A stretch of 23,733 bases of DNA, from positions 1 to 23,733 of the IMG/VR virus record IMGVR_UViG_3300037189_008369; one strand, given 5' to 3'. The notes under the pieces are model-generated. The model was not told the DNA's origin and made no database searches. It saw only the letters and a program-made list of their open reading frames with translations. Positions within the stretch are counted from its first letter, which is position 1, and every line of letters begins with the position of its first letter. This DNA is from a virus. Positions 1 to 10,397 of the stretch are shown here, piece after piece. The position numbers and the translations under genes were made by a program.

Positions 1-321
1 CCACTTACATCACCTGGCATTACTATTAGTGATGCTAGTATGGCACAGCCTAGACGATTAAATTTTGAAATGTACATTATGGATGTACCATTACAAACAG
101 ATACTGATTTAGTTGATGTTATGTCTAACACTGAACAAATTGGTTACGATATATTATCTGATTTTTATGATGGTACTTATGAGAACCTAATTAAGGTTAC
201 TACTAATAACATTGTTCCATTATTTGAGGCGTTTCAAGATAGGGCTGCCGGTTGGGTATTTAGTGTAACAGTAGAAACAACACCTCAAGGATTTACCTCT
301 TGTAATAGAACTAATGATTAA
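1..321 (+). CDS. Tail-completion/neck-like protein, 5' partial
   Basis: The reading frame is open from base 1, so this is the last 106 residues of a longer gene; the ATG at base 40 is probably an internal methionine. The visible part resembles small neck or tail-completion proteins of Bacteroidota phages, which carry a segment like 'DLVDVMSNTEQIGYDIL' and end in a short cysteine-containing tail (here FTSCNRTND). Such proteins sit between head and tail. An HK97 gp10-like gene follows directly and overlaps by 8 bases (ATG at 314, stop 319-321), which supports a neck role. The family call rests on memory of similar proteins and is moderate; that it is a real, truncated virion gene is much surer. 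Confidence 0.7.
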   Translation, partial: PLTSPGITISDASMAQPRRLNFEMYIMDVPLQTDTDLVDVMSNTEQIGYDILSDFYDGTYENLIKVTTNNIVPLFEAFQDRAAGWVFSVTVETTPQGFTSCNRTND

Positions 322-802
322 AAGACCTAATTTAGAAAGAACACCTAATTATGATTTGACGTTCGATTTAATGGGAAGGCGTCTTGCCGAGAAATTAAAA
401 GAAGCAGTCAATAGTAAAGGTATATCAGCAACAGGAGAATTAGCTAATTCGTTTAGATATGACCAAGCTAATGGTTATGTTACTTTTCTTGCCTATGGTC
501 AAGTAGTTAATGATGGTAGAAGACCTGGTAAATTCCCTCCTATTAAGCCTATTGCTGATTGGGTTAAAGCTAGAAACATTAGTACTGCTGGTAAAACACC
601 TGAACAGGTAGCTTTTGCCATTGCCCGTGACATACAGAAACGAGGATTTAGACCTCAACCTTTTATACAACCTACTATATCAGTTATTGAACAACAATTT
701 GCTGAGTATTTTGCCCAGGCAATAGCTGATGATATCGAATTGAATGCCCAAATTTTCTTCGATAAGAATATTAATAATAAAAAATTTGAAATAAAACTCT
801 AA
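314..802 (+). CDS. HK97 gp10-like tail/neck protein
   Basis: This 162-residue protein matches the HK97-gp10-like pattern. It has a central YGQVVNDGRRPGKFPP segment (about residues 61-76), then IADWVKARNI, a helix AFAIARDIQKRGFRPQPFIQP (about 100-120), and a C-terminal helix ending the domain near residue 140. The family contributes to the head-tail joint and tail completion. The last 20 residues are rich in asparagine and lysine and look like a disordered tail. The gene overlaps the preceding one by 8 bases, and its stop overlaps the next ATG as TAATG. Start choice: the ATG at 314 is the first one that gives the complete domain. Confidence 0.82.
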   Translation: MIKRPNLERTPNYDLTFDLMGRRLAEKLKEAVNSKGISATGELANSFRYDQANGYVTFLAYGQVVNDGRRPGKFPPIKPIADWVKARNISTAGKTPEQVAFAIARDIQKRGFRPQPFIQPTISVIEQQFAEYFAQAIADDIELNAQIFFDKNINNKKFEIKL

Positions 803-2193
803 TGGCTATTACAGTTAATCAATACCCACCTCAAATATTAAACGCTGCTAATAGTGACTTACATTATGTTGTTACTTCAAACAGTAGTAGTAAGGATAAT
901 TATTCCTATGTTTGTGATATTATAGATACAACTGATACCCGAATTGTTAGACTAAAACAACGTCCTAATGCTTCTGGTATTGGTGTCTTTAATATTAACG
1001 ATATAGCTAAAACATTAGTATCTGGGGATGAAGATTTACCTGAGTCTAATGATGGTTCAGTGTTTCAACCTTCTGATAATGCCCTGGTATTCTATAAAGT
1101 AGCGTTTGGTGAAGAATGGAGTAATACCCCTACTAGTTCTATTTTCTTATATAATGGTATTACTAGTACAGCTATTAGTGGTGCTACTAATGTTGCTAAA
1201 TTAGACCCTAACCATACTTTAGACCCAATTACTTATTTATTTGGTGCTACTGTAGATAGAACTGAAACTATTTATTATTTTGATTATCCCAGTCACTACA
1301 ACCCATCGGCTACTTGGAATGAGGCATTGGATAAAAAACTAAGTGATATGCCAAATACCAACATTCCTTTATATAAAGACAGATTCCATATATTTAGTAT
1401 GTTTGATGGTCAATGGGCTAGTGGTTCTACAGTATATAGAAACGATATTGCTTTTATGGATGTCAATGAAATTGATAGTACTGGACAAATAATTAACCAA
1501 GAAAGATTATACAATAGTAGAGATGCTGTTGGTCCTAATAGTCCTAGGGCATTGTTTAATTCTACCTTAGCTTCCTACTCGTCCAGTTTCTTTAGTTCGT
1601 CTTACAGAAACAATAGATTAATTAATATAGGAGTAGGGGACCCAATATGGTCAAATGAATTTACCTTAGACCCAACTACAGTTTCTGTTACAATTGATTT
1701 AGGTTCTAATTTTACTTCTAGCTGGCACTTCCAATACTTACAATACGATATTTTAGACCCACCTTGTGATTATCCTTTATATCAATTAGCTTGGTTAAAT
1801 AAATATGGTGTTTATGACTATTATTTCTTTACAGGTAGGGACCAATATACAATAAGCAGAATTGATAATCAGTATACAAGAGGATTCCTCAATTATAGTC
1901 TTACAGATGCAGGAATTAGTCCTTATAATTATGAAAATAGAGGTGTTACTAATTATGAAACTGATTATAATCAAGTTTATACTGTATCTACTAAATTCTT
2001 AACTCAAGAATGGTCTGATTGGTTAGAAGGATTATTTATTTCTCCTGAAACGTGGCTTATTGACAGTAATAATAGATGGTTCCCTATTAATTTAGTTTCT
2101 GCTGATTATACTAAGCTAAATGACCCGAGAAGTGAGAAATTAAAGTCTTATACTGTACAATTTAAATACGCAAACTCTCCAAGAACAAGATAA
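802..2193 (+). CDS. Distal-tail-like structural protein
   Basis: This 463-residue protein is rich in Tyr, Asn and Ser and has no signal peptide or membrane segment. Its last 90 residues have a Bacteroidota-phage pattern: a stretch like STKFLTQEWSDWLEGLFIS, then PETWLI, a tryptophan before PINLVSADYTKLND, and a closing beta strand YTVQFKYA. I associate this with proteins at the tail tip or upper baseplate (Dit-like role). It lies between the gp10-like gene and the large hub-spike gene and overlaps each by one base (TAATG), which fits a tail-tip component. Being a virion protein is well supported by context; the exact position in the tail is inferred. Confidence 0.6.
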   Translation: MAITVNQYPPQILNAANSDLHYVVTSNSSSKDNYSYVCDIIDTTDTRIVRLKQRPNASGIGVFNINDIAKTLVSGDEDLPESNDGSVFQPSDNALVFYKVAFGEEWSNTPTSSIFLYNGITSTAISGATNVAKLDPNHTLDPITYLFGATVDRTETIYYFDYPSHYNPSATWNEALDKKLSDMPNTNIPLYKDRFHIFSMFDGQWASGSTVYRNDIAFMDVNEIDSTGQIINQERLYNSRDAVGPNSPRALFNSTLASYSSSFFSSSYRNNRLINIGVGDPIWSNEFTLDPTTVSVTIDLGSNFTSSWHFQYLQYDILDPPCDYPLYQLAWLNKYGVYDYYFFTGRDQYTISRIDNQYTRGFLNYSLTDAGISPYNYENRGVTNYETDYNQVYTVSTKFLTQEWSDWLEGLFISPETWLIDSNNRWFPINLVSADYTKLNDPRSEKLKSYTVQFKYANSPRTR

Positions 2194-5100
2194 TGGCCCA
2201 AGTAATAATTAGAGTATTTAACGCTAAAAGAATAGCAAAACCAGGTGTTCCAGCTGCTGATTGGTTTGACTTAGATGTTGACCAGTCTACAACACCATTA
2301 AAATTAGATATTTCAGCTGTTGAAGTAGGTAGTTTAGGAGATATATATGGTATAGGTTCTCAACAATTTACCTTACCTAATACTCCTGTTAATAATGACT
2401 TCTTTAATTATGCTTTTAATATTAATGCTGAGGAAGCTGGTTTTACATTCCAGAAAACCTTTACTTGCCAAATATTAGTTGATGGTGGTGTTATTGCTAG
2501 TGGTAAATTATACTTTGATTCTGTAACTACTGATAATAAAGGAGGTCACTTTTATAATTGCACCTTTACTGATGCTGTTTCTTCTATAACTGATATTTAT
2601 AAGGATACTTTAATTGCTGATTTAGATTGGAATGCTTATAACCATAATTTTACTGTCAATAATATTACAGGTTCGTGGGATGAAGCGTTATTTAATGGCG
2701 ATATAATTTATCCTAACGTTTTATATGGTTATCCTGAAAACGTTACTACTTGGGCTTGGGATGCCAGTTATTTTGGTTTATGGAATGGTCTTACCTATAC
2801 TGCCGCCTCAAATATTCCACTTAATGCCTTTAAGCCTTCTGTTAGGGTAAAAACTATATTTGATAAAGTATTTGATTCGATAAATTACGAATACGAATCT
2901 AATTTTATATCTAATAGTACATCTTCTTTTGGTACTGGAGTAACTGCTTCGTTTAGCGATTTATATATGCTAATGACTCCAGATGGTAACTTAGGACCTC
3001 TTATCAATACTCCAGTTGCTGATGGTGAATGGTATGATGAGTTAAAAACACAAACTGTAGGATATAATGGAGGTACAGCTACTGCTAACATTACTTTCCA
3101 AAGTATATTCGGTAGCAGTGGGGAAGTTTATGACCCAAATAATATGGCTGACTTTAATAGCAGCAATAATATTACCTTCCCATATGGTGGTACTTACAGA
3201 ATGGAACCTGGTCTTATTTTTAGAACTAACACAGCAGGATATTATACTATTGAGTTAGAAAATATTACTACAGGTGAAATTACAACATTAATACAAGGAA
3301 ATTTAGCTGCTAATACTGATTATTCCCATAACCAAGCTATTGAATTTGATACCACTTCTGGTCTTATCGCTACAGTTTATGCTTACAGAATTAATATTAA
3401 AGTATCAAACGTACCAAGCTGGAGTCCAGGTGACCCTCAGTTAAACATTGCTACTCAATTAAAAGATGTTAATATCAAAATTGATAATGCTGCTTACGAT
3501 GCTGGTGTTGTTGAAATAGGTCCTCAATTTGGTGATTTAAAAGTAGTTGATTTCCTAAAAGGTTTAACTGAACAGTTTAACTTAGTATGGTGGGCTGATA
3601 AGGAAAATCCTCGTAAAATTTACATAGAACCTTGGAATGCTTACATTAAAACCGGAGTTGAACTAGACTGGTCAAATAAAGTAGATTATAGCGTTAAATG
3701 GGATATTTCTCACCCATCTGCTGATGCTGAAAAGACTATAATTTTTGCTAACGATGAAGATGAAGACTCACCTAACCAGTATTATATAGTCAACGATAAT
3801 GTACCTTTTGGTTCTTACACTTACCAGGCCCAAAGTGATTATGCTGAAGGTGAGAAAGAAATAGGTAAGTCATTCTTCGCACCTACTATAGTTAAGCCTA
3901 TACCAGGTACTAATGCTGTATCTTCGCTTAGTAATATGGTAATTCCTCATATTTACACTGATGGATACTTACCTAGACCTAAGGTATTTAAATTTAAGCC
4001 TAGACTATTATTTAAGAATGGTAAAAAAGATTATTCTTTCCCTTACAGAGTAGGAGGAGTACAATTAACTACTTATTATCAGATGACTCCATCTACAAAT
4101 TTACAGTATGATGCTGATAAATTTGATTTGAACTTCTCTTCGTATAATTGGTTCTGGGGTGCTGATAATGTAGTAACCTATAACCATTATACTGATAATG
4201 ATAGTTTCAACGTATTCTGGGCCAATTACATAAATAATATTTATAGAAACCCAGCACGTAAAGTTACCTTAAATATTAAGTTTGAACCTATTGATTTATT
4301 TCAATTTAGAGTTAATGACTTAATTTTTATAGATGGTCAAACTTATCTAATTAATAAAATAAGTGGTTTTAACTTATTAAAACCTGCTTCTACTCAAGTT
4401 GAGTTAATTAAAGTTTTATATCCATCCTATAATAAACCAGTATTTATAGTTGAAGGTAATGACGATATACAAGTACCAGGACACGGTGACCCAATAGATG
4501 ACAACATAGGTCAAGAATGGGTTTTTGAACCTGATACTGGAGACCCTGTTAGAGTTGTTCCTACTGATATTGTTAATAATGACCCTATTAGTGTTGACAG
4601 TATAAAGAAAACATTAATTAGACAACAAGGTTTCTTACCTAGTAGTTCTATTGTTTGGAAAGAAGTTAGATGGAATAAGCAATCTGTTAATACTAATATT
4701 AAAAATAATTTACAATATGGTGTTAATACCAGTGGTAACCAATCTGCTAACAGTATTAATTTAGGTACTAAAAACGAAGTTAATTCTGAAACTAATAATA
4801 CTATAATTGCTGGTAATACCAATATTGTTGGTTTAACAAATACTAACCTAAACATTATAGGTAATGACAACGTTATAGGACGAGAAAATAATAACCTAGT
4901 TTACATTGGTAACAATAGTAACTCAGGTGTTAATTTCTTTAAGAATAGTATTATTATGGATATTGTTTCAGGTAGTAATACTTTAAACAATGACAGCGTT
5001 GAAAAAACTGGTATATTTGCCTTGAATAAAGGTGTTATATTAGAAGGTGCCCATAGTGGTTCTGTTGTTATAGCTAACGTCAATTCTGGTAGTCTTATTA

Positions 5101-7262
5101 CTACAATAGGTAAAACAGGTTACTCAGTTGACAATAGTTTCTTTATGGGTAATGATGATAGCAATATGTCACCTAATAGTAGTAGTATTGAAAATAACTT
5201 TATTGCTAATAATACAGATGTTGATTTAAGATTTGTAACTAAATCAGGTGTCTTTACTCCTAGTAACATTACTTTATTTAATAATAATGGAATTGTTTTA
5301 AGTGGTAGTGCTAATTCCATTTCTGCTTTTGGTAGTGATGATGCAACAATTTGGCAATCACTTAATGTTATGTCAATTAATGACACAGGATTAGAAGTAT
5401 TAGATTGTGCTGATGTAACTTCTATGGGTGCTACTGATGTTAAAATGAGAAGTGGTGTTTGGATTTTATCAGCTAATGACTATAATGTTTATTTAAACGA
5501 ACAAAATAATATCGGTTCTATAGCTAACCAATACATAAATGTTGGTACTACTGGAACTGAGTATTTTAATAACTTTTATGCTACTAACTTATATGTTGAT
5601 GTTTATAAATCTCAAGAATCAGTTTATTTAAACAATAGAGGAGTATTTAATCCAGGAACTGGTTATGGCCCCCAAACATTATTAACTGAAGATAGTAATC
5701 AATCAGCTTTTATTAATAATAACAGATTATATATAAGTCAATCTACTGAGACAGAGTTAATTGGTAATAAGTATATGAATGTTAGAAGTGCTACAGATAG
5801 TACTTTTATCAATAATAATGGTAATAGTGTTGTAGATGAGTTATCAATTACTATTACAACTCTTGCTACTTCAAGTCGTCAATCTACTTTTATTAATAAT
5901 TCTATTGGTAGTAGATTTTCTAATGTTACCCAATCTATAATATTTAATAATCACCAAATAAACTCATCAGGTTCTGTTATAAAAACCTTAATTGGTAATA
6001 ACGTAGATACTACAGTTTTAGGAGTTTCACCATTCTTTATACGTGGTAACCATAATTTATCTACAATATTAGGAAATACTGATATTAAAGTAAATAGAGA
6101 TACTACTAACACTCTTATTCTTAATACTGAAGATTGTGAGTTTAGGGCATCTTTAGATAACTCAGCTATTATAAACGATGCTGATTCTTCATATTCTGGT
6201 AGTTCTGTTAGTGGTCTTAATGTTTTAGGTGGGTTATTAAATAAAGTTACAGGTTCTTCAACCTCTACTTTAATTAACAATACTTTATGTACTATTAGAG
6301 GTGGTACAGGTATTCTTTTAGCTAATAATACATTCTCAACATTAGCAGACTCGAGTACTACAACTTACATAAATAATAGTAGTCTTAATACTTCAGGTTC
6401 TATTTCTGCTACTAGTTTTATAAACAACCCTAGTTTAACCTTTTCAGGGTCAAGTGTTGATAAAAGTTTTATAGGTAGTAGTACTAATACTATTACTTTA
6501 AGTGGAACTAACAATACTATTTTAAACAATAGTGGTAGTAGTAATTACAAAGGAGATTATAATTCTTTCTTAAATAATTCTCTTGTAGGTAACTCAGGGT
6601 CAATAAGTAATAGCACTTTTGTTAATAACCATAGATTTTCAATATCTAGTTCTACTGCTAATAGAAATACTTTTATCAACAACTCAGGTTCTTTAGATTC
6701 TGTAGGTAGTGGAAATACTATAATTAATTTAAGAGGAAACAATCACGAAATAGGAGGTAATAAAACTATTATAGGTTATAATGGTACAAATAACCAATTA
6801 AGTTATAGTAACTATTCGTTAGATGAAAATTCTTATGCTACTTTTGCAGGAACACCTGATATTTCAATATACAATAATGGCCCTGCTACTTCAGTTGTTA
6901 GTGAAAGTTTATTTACCGGTAGACAATTCCATTATGGTGCCCAATTCCACGGATATGAATTTGTAGTAGGTGCTTCAGGTTCTACTAATACTTTAAGTGC
7001 CAAATCTGCAAATACCGTATTGTTAGATTGGTTTAGTACTGCTGGAACTTCTACTTTAAATTTACCTTTAGCTTCTGATAATGATGGTAGAAGAATATAT
7101 TTTAAAGCTAATGGTAATATATCAGCTACTAAAGTTATAAGATTAGCTACAACTGGAGGTGAACGTATTGATGCTAATTTAACTTACGATATTAATCGTG
7201 CTTATCAAGCAAATACTTTAATGGCTATGGATGGTCAATGGTGGCTGATAGCTTATAACTAA
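2193..7262 (+). CDS. Tail hub protein fused to a beta-helix-like tail spike
   Basis: This is the largest gene in the window (1689 residues). Residues 1 to about 750 resemble the hub or upper-baseplate protein of Bacteroidota phages: an N-terminal strand, then 'QQFTLPNTPVNNDFFNYAFN' near residues 55-74, then alternating beta segments. A linker (about 750-840) contains GNDDIQVPGHGDPID. From about 830 to 1530 the protein becomes a long, imperfect repeat of short strands ending in Asn-Asn turns (FINNN, FINNS, LINNT, YINNS, FINNP, IINLRGNN). This is what a parallel beta-helix or beta-solenoid with asparagine ladders looks like. The last 90 residues form a different compact domain ending MDGQWWLIAYN. 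Inference: one polypeptide carries both the hub and the host-contact spike. Its start overlaps the previous stop (TAATG). Confidence 0.7.
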   Translation: MAQVIIRVFNAKRIAKPGVPAADWFDLDVDQSTTPLKLDISAVEVGSLGDIYGIGSQQFTLPNTPVNNDFFNYAFNINAEEAGFTFQKTFTCQILVDGGVIASGKLYFDSVTTDNKGGHFYNCTFTDAVSSITDIYKDTLIADLDWNAYNHNFTVNNITGSWDEALFNGDIIYPNVLYGYPENVTTWAWDASYFGLWNGLTYTAASNIPLNAFKPSVRVKTIFDKVFDSINYEYESNFISNSTSSFGTGVTASFSDLYMLMTPDGNLGPLINTPVADGEWYDELKTQTVGYNGGTATANITFQSIFGSSGEVYDPNNMADFNSSNNITFPYGGTYRMEPGLIFRTNTAGYYTIELENITTGEITTLIQGNLAANTDYSHNQAIEFDTTSGLIATVYAYRINIKVSNVPSWSPGDPQLNIATQLKDVNIKIDNAAYDAGVVEIGPQFGDLKVVDFLKGLTEQFNLVWWADKENPRKIYIEPWNAYIKTGVELDWSNKVDYSVKWDISHPSADAEKTIIFANDEDEDSPNQYYIVNDNVPFGSYTYQAQSDYAEGEKEIGKSFFAPTIVKPIPGTNAVSSLSNMVIPHIYTDGYLPRPKVFKFKPRLLFKNGKKDYSFPYRVGGVQLTTYYQMTPSTNLQYDADKFDLNFSSYNWFWGADNVVTYNHYTDNDSFNVFWANYINNIYRNPARKVTLNIKFEPIDLFQFRVNDLIFIDGQTYLINKISGFNLLKPASTQVELIKVLYPSYNKPVFIVEGNDDIQVPGHGDPIDDNIGQEWVFEPDTGDPVRVVPTDIVNNDPISVDSIKKTLIRQQGFLPSSSIVWKEVRWNKQSVNTNIKNNLQYGVNTSGNQSANSINLGTKNEVNSETNNTIIAGNTNIVGLTNTNLNIIGNDNVIGRENNNLVYIGNNSNSGVNFFKNSIIMDIVSGSNTLNNDSVEKTGIFALNKGVILEGAHSGSVVIANVNSGSLITTIGKTGYSVDNSFFMGNDDSNMSPNSSSIENNFIANNTDVDLRFVTKSGVFTPSNITLFNNNGIVLSGSANSISAFGSDDATIWQSLNVMSINDTGLEVLDCADVTSMGATDVKMRSGVWILSANDYNVYLNEQNNIGSIANQYINVGTTGTEYFNNFYATNLYVDVYKSQESVYLNNRGVFNPGTGYGPQTLLTEDSNQSAFINNNRLYISQSTETELIGNKYMNVRSATDSTFINNNGNSVVDELSITITTLATSSRQSTFINNSIGSRFSNVTQSIIFNNHQINSSGSVIKTLIGNNVDTTVLGVSPFFIRGNHNLSTILGNTDIKVNRDTTNTLILNTEDCEFRASLDNSAIINDADSSYSGSSVSGLNVLGGLLNKVTGSSTSTLINNTLCTIRGGTGILLANNTFSTLADSSTTTYINNSSLNTSGSISATSFINNPSLTFSGSSVDKSFIGSSTNTITLSGTNNTILNNSGSSNYKGDYNSFLNNSLVGNSGSISNSTFVNNHRFSISSSTANRNTFINNSGSLDSVGSGNTIINLRGNNHEIGGNKTIIGYNGTNNQLSYSNYSLDENSYATFAGTPDISIYNNGPATSVVSESLFTGRQFHYGAQFHGYEFVVGASGSTNTLSAKSANTVLLDWFSTAGTSTLNLPLASDNDGRRIYFKANGNISATKVIRLATTGGERIDANLTYDINRAYQANTLMAMDGQWWLIAYN

Positions 7263-7288
7263 TTAGTGCCTTATTAACAATATCTGTA
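7262..7288 (+). promoter_or_regulatory. Candidate phage late promoter upstream of the tape measure gene
   Basis: Box 1 is ATTAGTGCC (7262-7270), followed by 10 bases and box 2 TATCTGTA (7281-7288). The same two boxes with identical spacing occur at 10430, 12700 and 16212, always between genes and upstream of a virion gene. If box 2 sits at about -11 to -4, transcription would start near 7292, leaving a leader of about 13 bases before the ATG at 7305. Confidence 0.6.
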
Positions 7289-7304
7289 ATAAATATCTAG
7301 CAAA

Positions 7305-9170
7305 ATGGCCGCAGAAGCAAGAATTGACATAGTAGTTGAAACAGAAGACGTAACAAGGTCAATAGAAAAATTTCAAGGTGCCATTGACATCTTGGGAGGT
7401 TCTGTTGAGACCGTTGTTGGTGGTTTAGCTTTATTTGGTGTTGAAAACAAATATATAGAAAATTTAGAACAAGGTGCTTTAGGTGCTATTGCGTTTGCTG
7501 ATGGTGCTAAACGATTAGCAGATGGTCTTAAAGACTTTATTGGTGAAACTAAATTAGCTTCTGCTGCACAAGCAGTATTTAATGCTGTACAGAATGCCAA
7601 CCCTATATTCTTAATTGTTACAGCACTAGCTGCTGCTACAGCTGCTGTTGTTATATTTACAAACGCTATAGCTGATTCTGCTAAAGAAACTGCTTTAGCT
7701 AATAGTACAGCTGTAGATTTAACTAACTCGTTAAATTCTGGTGCTGCATCTGCTGAACAATTAGGTTTATCTATGCAAGATGTAGCTGATATAGCTGCAC
7801 AAGCTAGAGGTGAAGCTGAAGCACAATTAGAAGTTATAAATTCTCAAGAAGAAACCTTAAAAAGACAAGGTTTAACTGAAGAACAAATTGAGGATTTAAA
7901 AATAAATCAGTTAAGAACTGTTGTTGAAGCAAGTAAGACTGAAGCTAAAGCTAGAAAAGAGGCAATTAAAGGTGATGTTGAAAGAACTAAGACATACTTT
8001 AAAATTACTAAAGCAATAGTAACCTTCTTAACTGCACCTATTGGTGTTATATTAGCTGGTATTGATTTACTTACTGCTGGATTAGCTAAAGCTGGAATTA
8101 TAGCCGAAGAAAATGTAACTAATTTACAACAAGGTTTTACTGAAGGAGTAGCTAAATTATTATTTGACCCTGCAGAAGTAGAAGCAGAAGGACAAGCAGC
8201 AGTTGCTGAAGCAGAAAAACAAGCTAGAGAAGCACAAAATGCTATTGATGGTATTATCAATGCCAGAAATCAAAGAAGACAAGAAGCATCTAAAAAAGCT
8301 AGAGAAGCAGAAGAAAAAGCTGCTGAAAAAGCTAGACAAGAAGCACTTAAAAAAGCTGAAGAAGAACAAGCAAGATTAGACGAAATTGTCAAAGGACAAT
8401 TAGATGACTTAGAAAGAAGAAGGGTTGAAGCGGGTGAACAATATGCTAAAGATTTAGAAACGTTTAAGGATAATGAAGAAGCTAAAGCTGAAGCTAAAAA
8501 GTTTTATGACAAACAATTAGCAGATATAGATGCCGAAAAATTAAAGAGAGAACAAGATGCAGCTGCTGCTAAAAAAGCTATTGATGATAAAGCTGCTGCT
8601 GATGCTGAAAAGACTGCTACCGAGGCAGTTAAAAGAGAACAAGAAAGAACAAAAGCTATAGCAGATGCTGAACAAGATTTATACGATGCTAAAGTAGGAT
8701 TTGCTAATGCAACATTATCTGCTTTAAGTCAAATAGCTGGTGAAAACGAACAGATACAAAATGCTATATTTGCTGTAGAAAAAGCAGTTGCTATTGCTGA
8801 TATTATAACTAAGTTACAAGCAGAAAAAGCTGCAAACGCTGCCTATGGTGCTACATTAGGACCTGGTGTTGGTGATGTTTATAGAGTAACTAAAAACAAA
8901 GCTGCTAATTTAAGGGCTGCTGCTTCTATTGCTACTATTGTTGCTGCTACAATATCTAAATTTAAAAATGGAGGTGGTACTACTGGTGGAGAAGAAGGAG
9001 GTAGTTCAACAGTAACAACTGGTTTTGCTTTAGCAAGTTCTCAACAACAATCAAATTTCCAGACACCTACAGGTACTACAGGAGGGCCAATACAAGCATA
9101 TGTTTTAGCTGGTGATGTATCTGATGGTTTAGAAGCTGAACAAAGAATTAACTCAAGAAGAAAATTATGA
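7305..9170 (+). CDS. Tail tape measure protein
   Basis: This 621-residue protein sets tail length and carries segments that may enter the host membrane during DNA delivery. It has hydrophobic Ala/Val/Ile-rich stretches at about residues 98-122 and 237-267, a long charged coiled coil (about 285-465) of Ala, Glu and Lys, a further hydrophobic helix near 540, and a flexible Gly/Thr/Ser/Gln linker before a conserved-looking C-terminus (VLAGDVSDGLEAEQRI). At 0.15 nm per helical residue the length predicts a tail of roughly 90 nm. It lies after the hub-spike gene rather than before it, which is unusual. A candidate late promoter precedes it, and its stop overlaps the protease start as ATGA. Confidence 0.9.
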   Translation: MAAEARIDIVVETEDVTRSIEKFQGAIDILGGSVETVVGGLALFGVENKYIENLEQGALGAIAFADGAKRLADGLKDFIGETKLASAAQAVFNAVQNANPIFLIVTALAAATAAVVIFTNAIADSAKETALANSTAVDLTNSLNSGAASAEQLGLSMQDVADIAAQARGEAEAQLEVINSQEETLKRQGLTEEQIEDLKINQLRTVVEASKTEAKARKEAIKGDVERTKTYFKITKAIVTFLTAPIGVILAGIDLLTAGLAKAGIIAEENVTNLQQGFTEGVAKLLFDPAEVEAEGQAAVAEAEKQAREAQNAIDGIINARNQRRQEASKKAREAEEKAAEKARQEALKKAEEEQARLDEIVKGQLDDLERRRVEAGEQYAKDLETFKDNEEAKAEAKKFYDKQLADIDAEKLKREQDAAAAKKAIDDKAAADAEKTATEAVKREQERTKAIADAEQDLYDAKVGFANATLSALSQIAGENEQIQNAIFAVEKAVAIADIITKLQAEKAANAAYGATLGPGVGDVYRVTKNKAANLRAAASIATIVAATISKFKNGGGTTGGEEGGSSTVTTGFALASSQQQSNFQTPTGTTGGPIQAYVLAGDVSDGLEAEQRINSRRKL

Positions 9171-10381
9171 AGACCCCAATTATAATAAAATTAGATTTCG
9201 AAGAGGAAGATTTAAATAGTGGTGTTGATGCTATTGCATTAGTAGACCAACCTGCTATTGAAGTTGATTTCTTCGCTTTCAATAAATACGAATTTGCTAC
9301 TTATTCTGACTATCCTAAAGCTGTATCTCAGCAAGCACAAGTAGGTATCAATTTAAATGAAAAGGTTAATAATAAATGTGCTACACAAGTTGGTAAAGTT
9401 AGGGCACAACAATTAGCCCAGGGTAAACCTATTAGTGAAGAAACAATTAAGCGAATGTTTGCTTATTTATCTCGTGCTAAAGAATATTATAACCCAAGTG
9501 ATAGAGAAGCTTGTGGTACAATTTCGTTTTTACTATGGGGTGGTGAACCAGCATTAGCCTGGTCTGAAAGAAAATTAGCCCAAATTGAACGTGAACGTGA
9601 AATGAAGGCTGAAAATGAAGTTGTTGATTCTTCTTATGCAGAATTGTTTTCAATTATCGAACAATTACCAGATACAGAATTTGATAATGTAATAGACTTT
9701 CTTAATAAAATCCCGTTATATACCGACAAAGAAATATTTTGCGATATAGATGGTGATTGTGATGAGGAAATCGCATATAAAACGAATTTTAGCGTTATAA
9801 GCGAAGATAAACAAATGCTAATATCGCCCGTTATGATTCCTAATAAGCCTATTTTAAGACGTGACACTAATGGAGAAGATTATTATGTATACTTCACCCC
9901 AGAAACTGTTGAAAGAATGGCACACGGCTTTATTAAAAATAAATTTGTTGATAACATTAATGTACAGCACGATGCTGGAGTTAAATTAACAGGTGCTTAT
10001 GTTGTAGAAAGTTGGTTGAAAAAAGATGACAAAGACAAGAGTTATAGCTATGGCTTTAATTTACCTAATGGTACCTGGTTTGTTGCTTTAAAAGTAGAAG
10101 ATACTAATTTATGGCAATTAATTAAATCAGGTGTTGTTAAAGGATTATCGTTAGAAGGTTATTTTGGCAAACAAACAATGCTAAATGACAAAGAGGAAGA
10201 TTTTGTTCAAGTAACAACTGCAGGAGGAACAAAATTATTTGTAAAAGAAGATACATTGGTTACATTTATCCTTGATAATAAGGGAGATATCGCAAGTATT
10301 GCCCCAGATGGCAGTTATGAACTTGCTGATGGTACTACGTTAGTAGTGAAAGAAGGAAAAGCAAATCGCTTTCCGGGTTAA
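9167..10381 (+). CDS. Capsid maturation protease, XkdF-like (peptidase S78_2)
   Basis: This 404-residue protein would cleave the scaffold and capsid precursor during head maturation. The C-terminal half carries the XkdF-like serine protease signature: NVQHDAG with the likely catalytic His268, a YVVESW strand, NGTWFVALKVED, then LIKSGVVKGLSLEGYF with the likely nucleophile Ser328. The N-terminal part (about residues 55-145) is a separate helical domain with NNKCATQVGKVRAQQLA and EACGTISFLLWGG, also common in this protein type. The last 30 residues (PDGSYELADGTTLVVKEGK) echo a module in the next gene, the scaffold. Start ATG overlaps the tape measure stop. A strong terminator follows the stop codon. 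Confidence 0.88.
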   Translation: MKTPIIIKLDFEEEDLNSGVDAIALVDQPAIEVDFFAFNKYEFATYSDYPKAVSQQAQVGINLNEKVNNKCATQVGKVRAQQLAQGKPISEETIKRMFAYLSRAKEYYNPSDREACGTISFLLWGGEPALAWSERKLAQIEREREMKAENEVVDSSYAELFSIIEQLPDTEFDNVIDFLNKIPLYTDKEIFCDIDGDCDEEIAYKTNFSVISEDKQMLISPVMIPNKPILRRDTNGEDYYVYFTPETVERMAHGFIKNKFVDNINVQHDAGVKLTGAYVVESWLKKDDKDKSYSYGFNLPNGTWFVALKVEDTNLWQLIKSGVVKGLSLEGYFGKQTMLNDKEEDFVQVTTAGGTKLFVKEDTLVTFILDNKGDIASIAPDGSYELADGTTLVVKEGKANRFPG

Positions 10382-10397
10382 TTTGTTGTTTGCCTAT

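Noticed and set aside
4511-6742. Several long minus-strand open frames within the hub-spike gene
   Set aside because: They are antisense shadows of the Asn/Ser/Thr-rich repeat coding sequence, with Leu/Pro/Ser-rich translations and no start context or recognisable domain.
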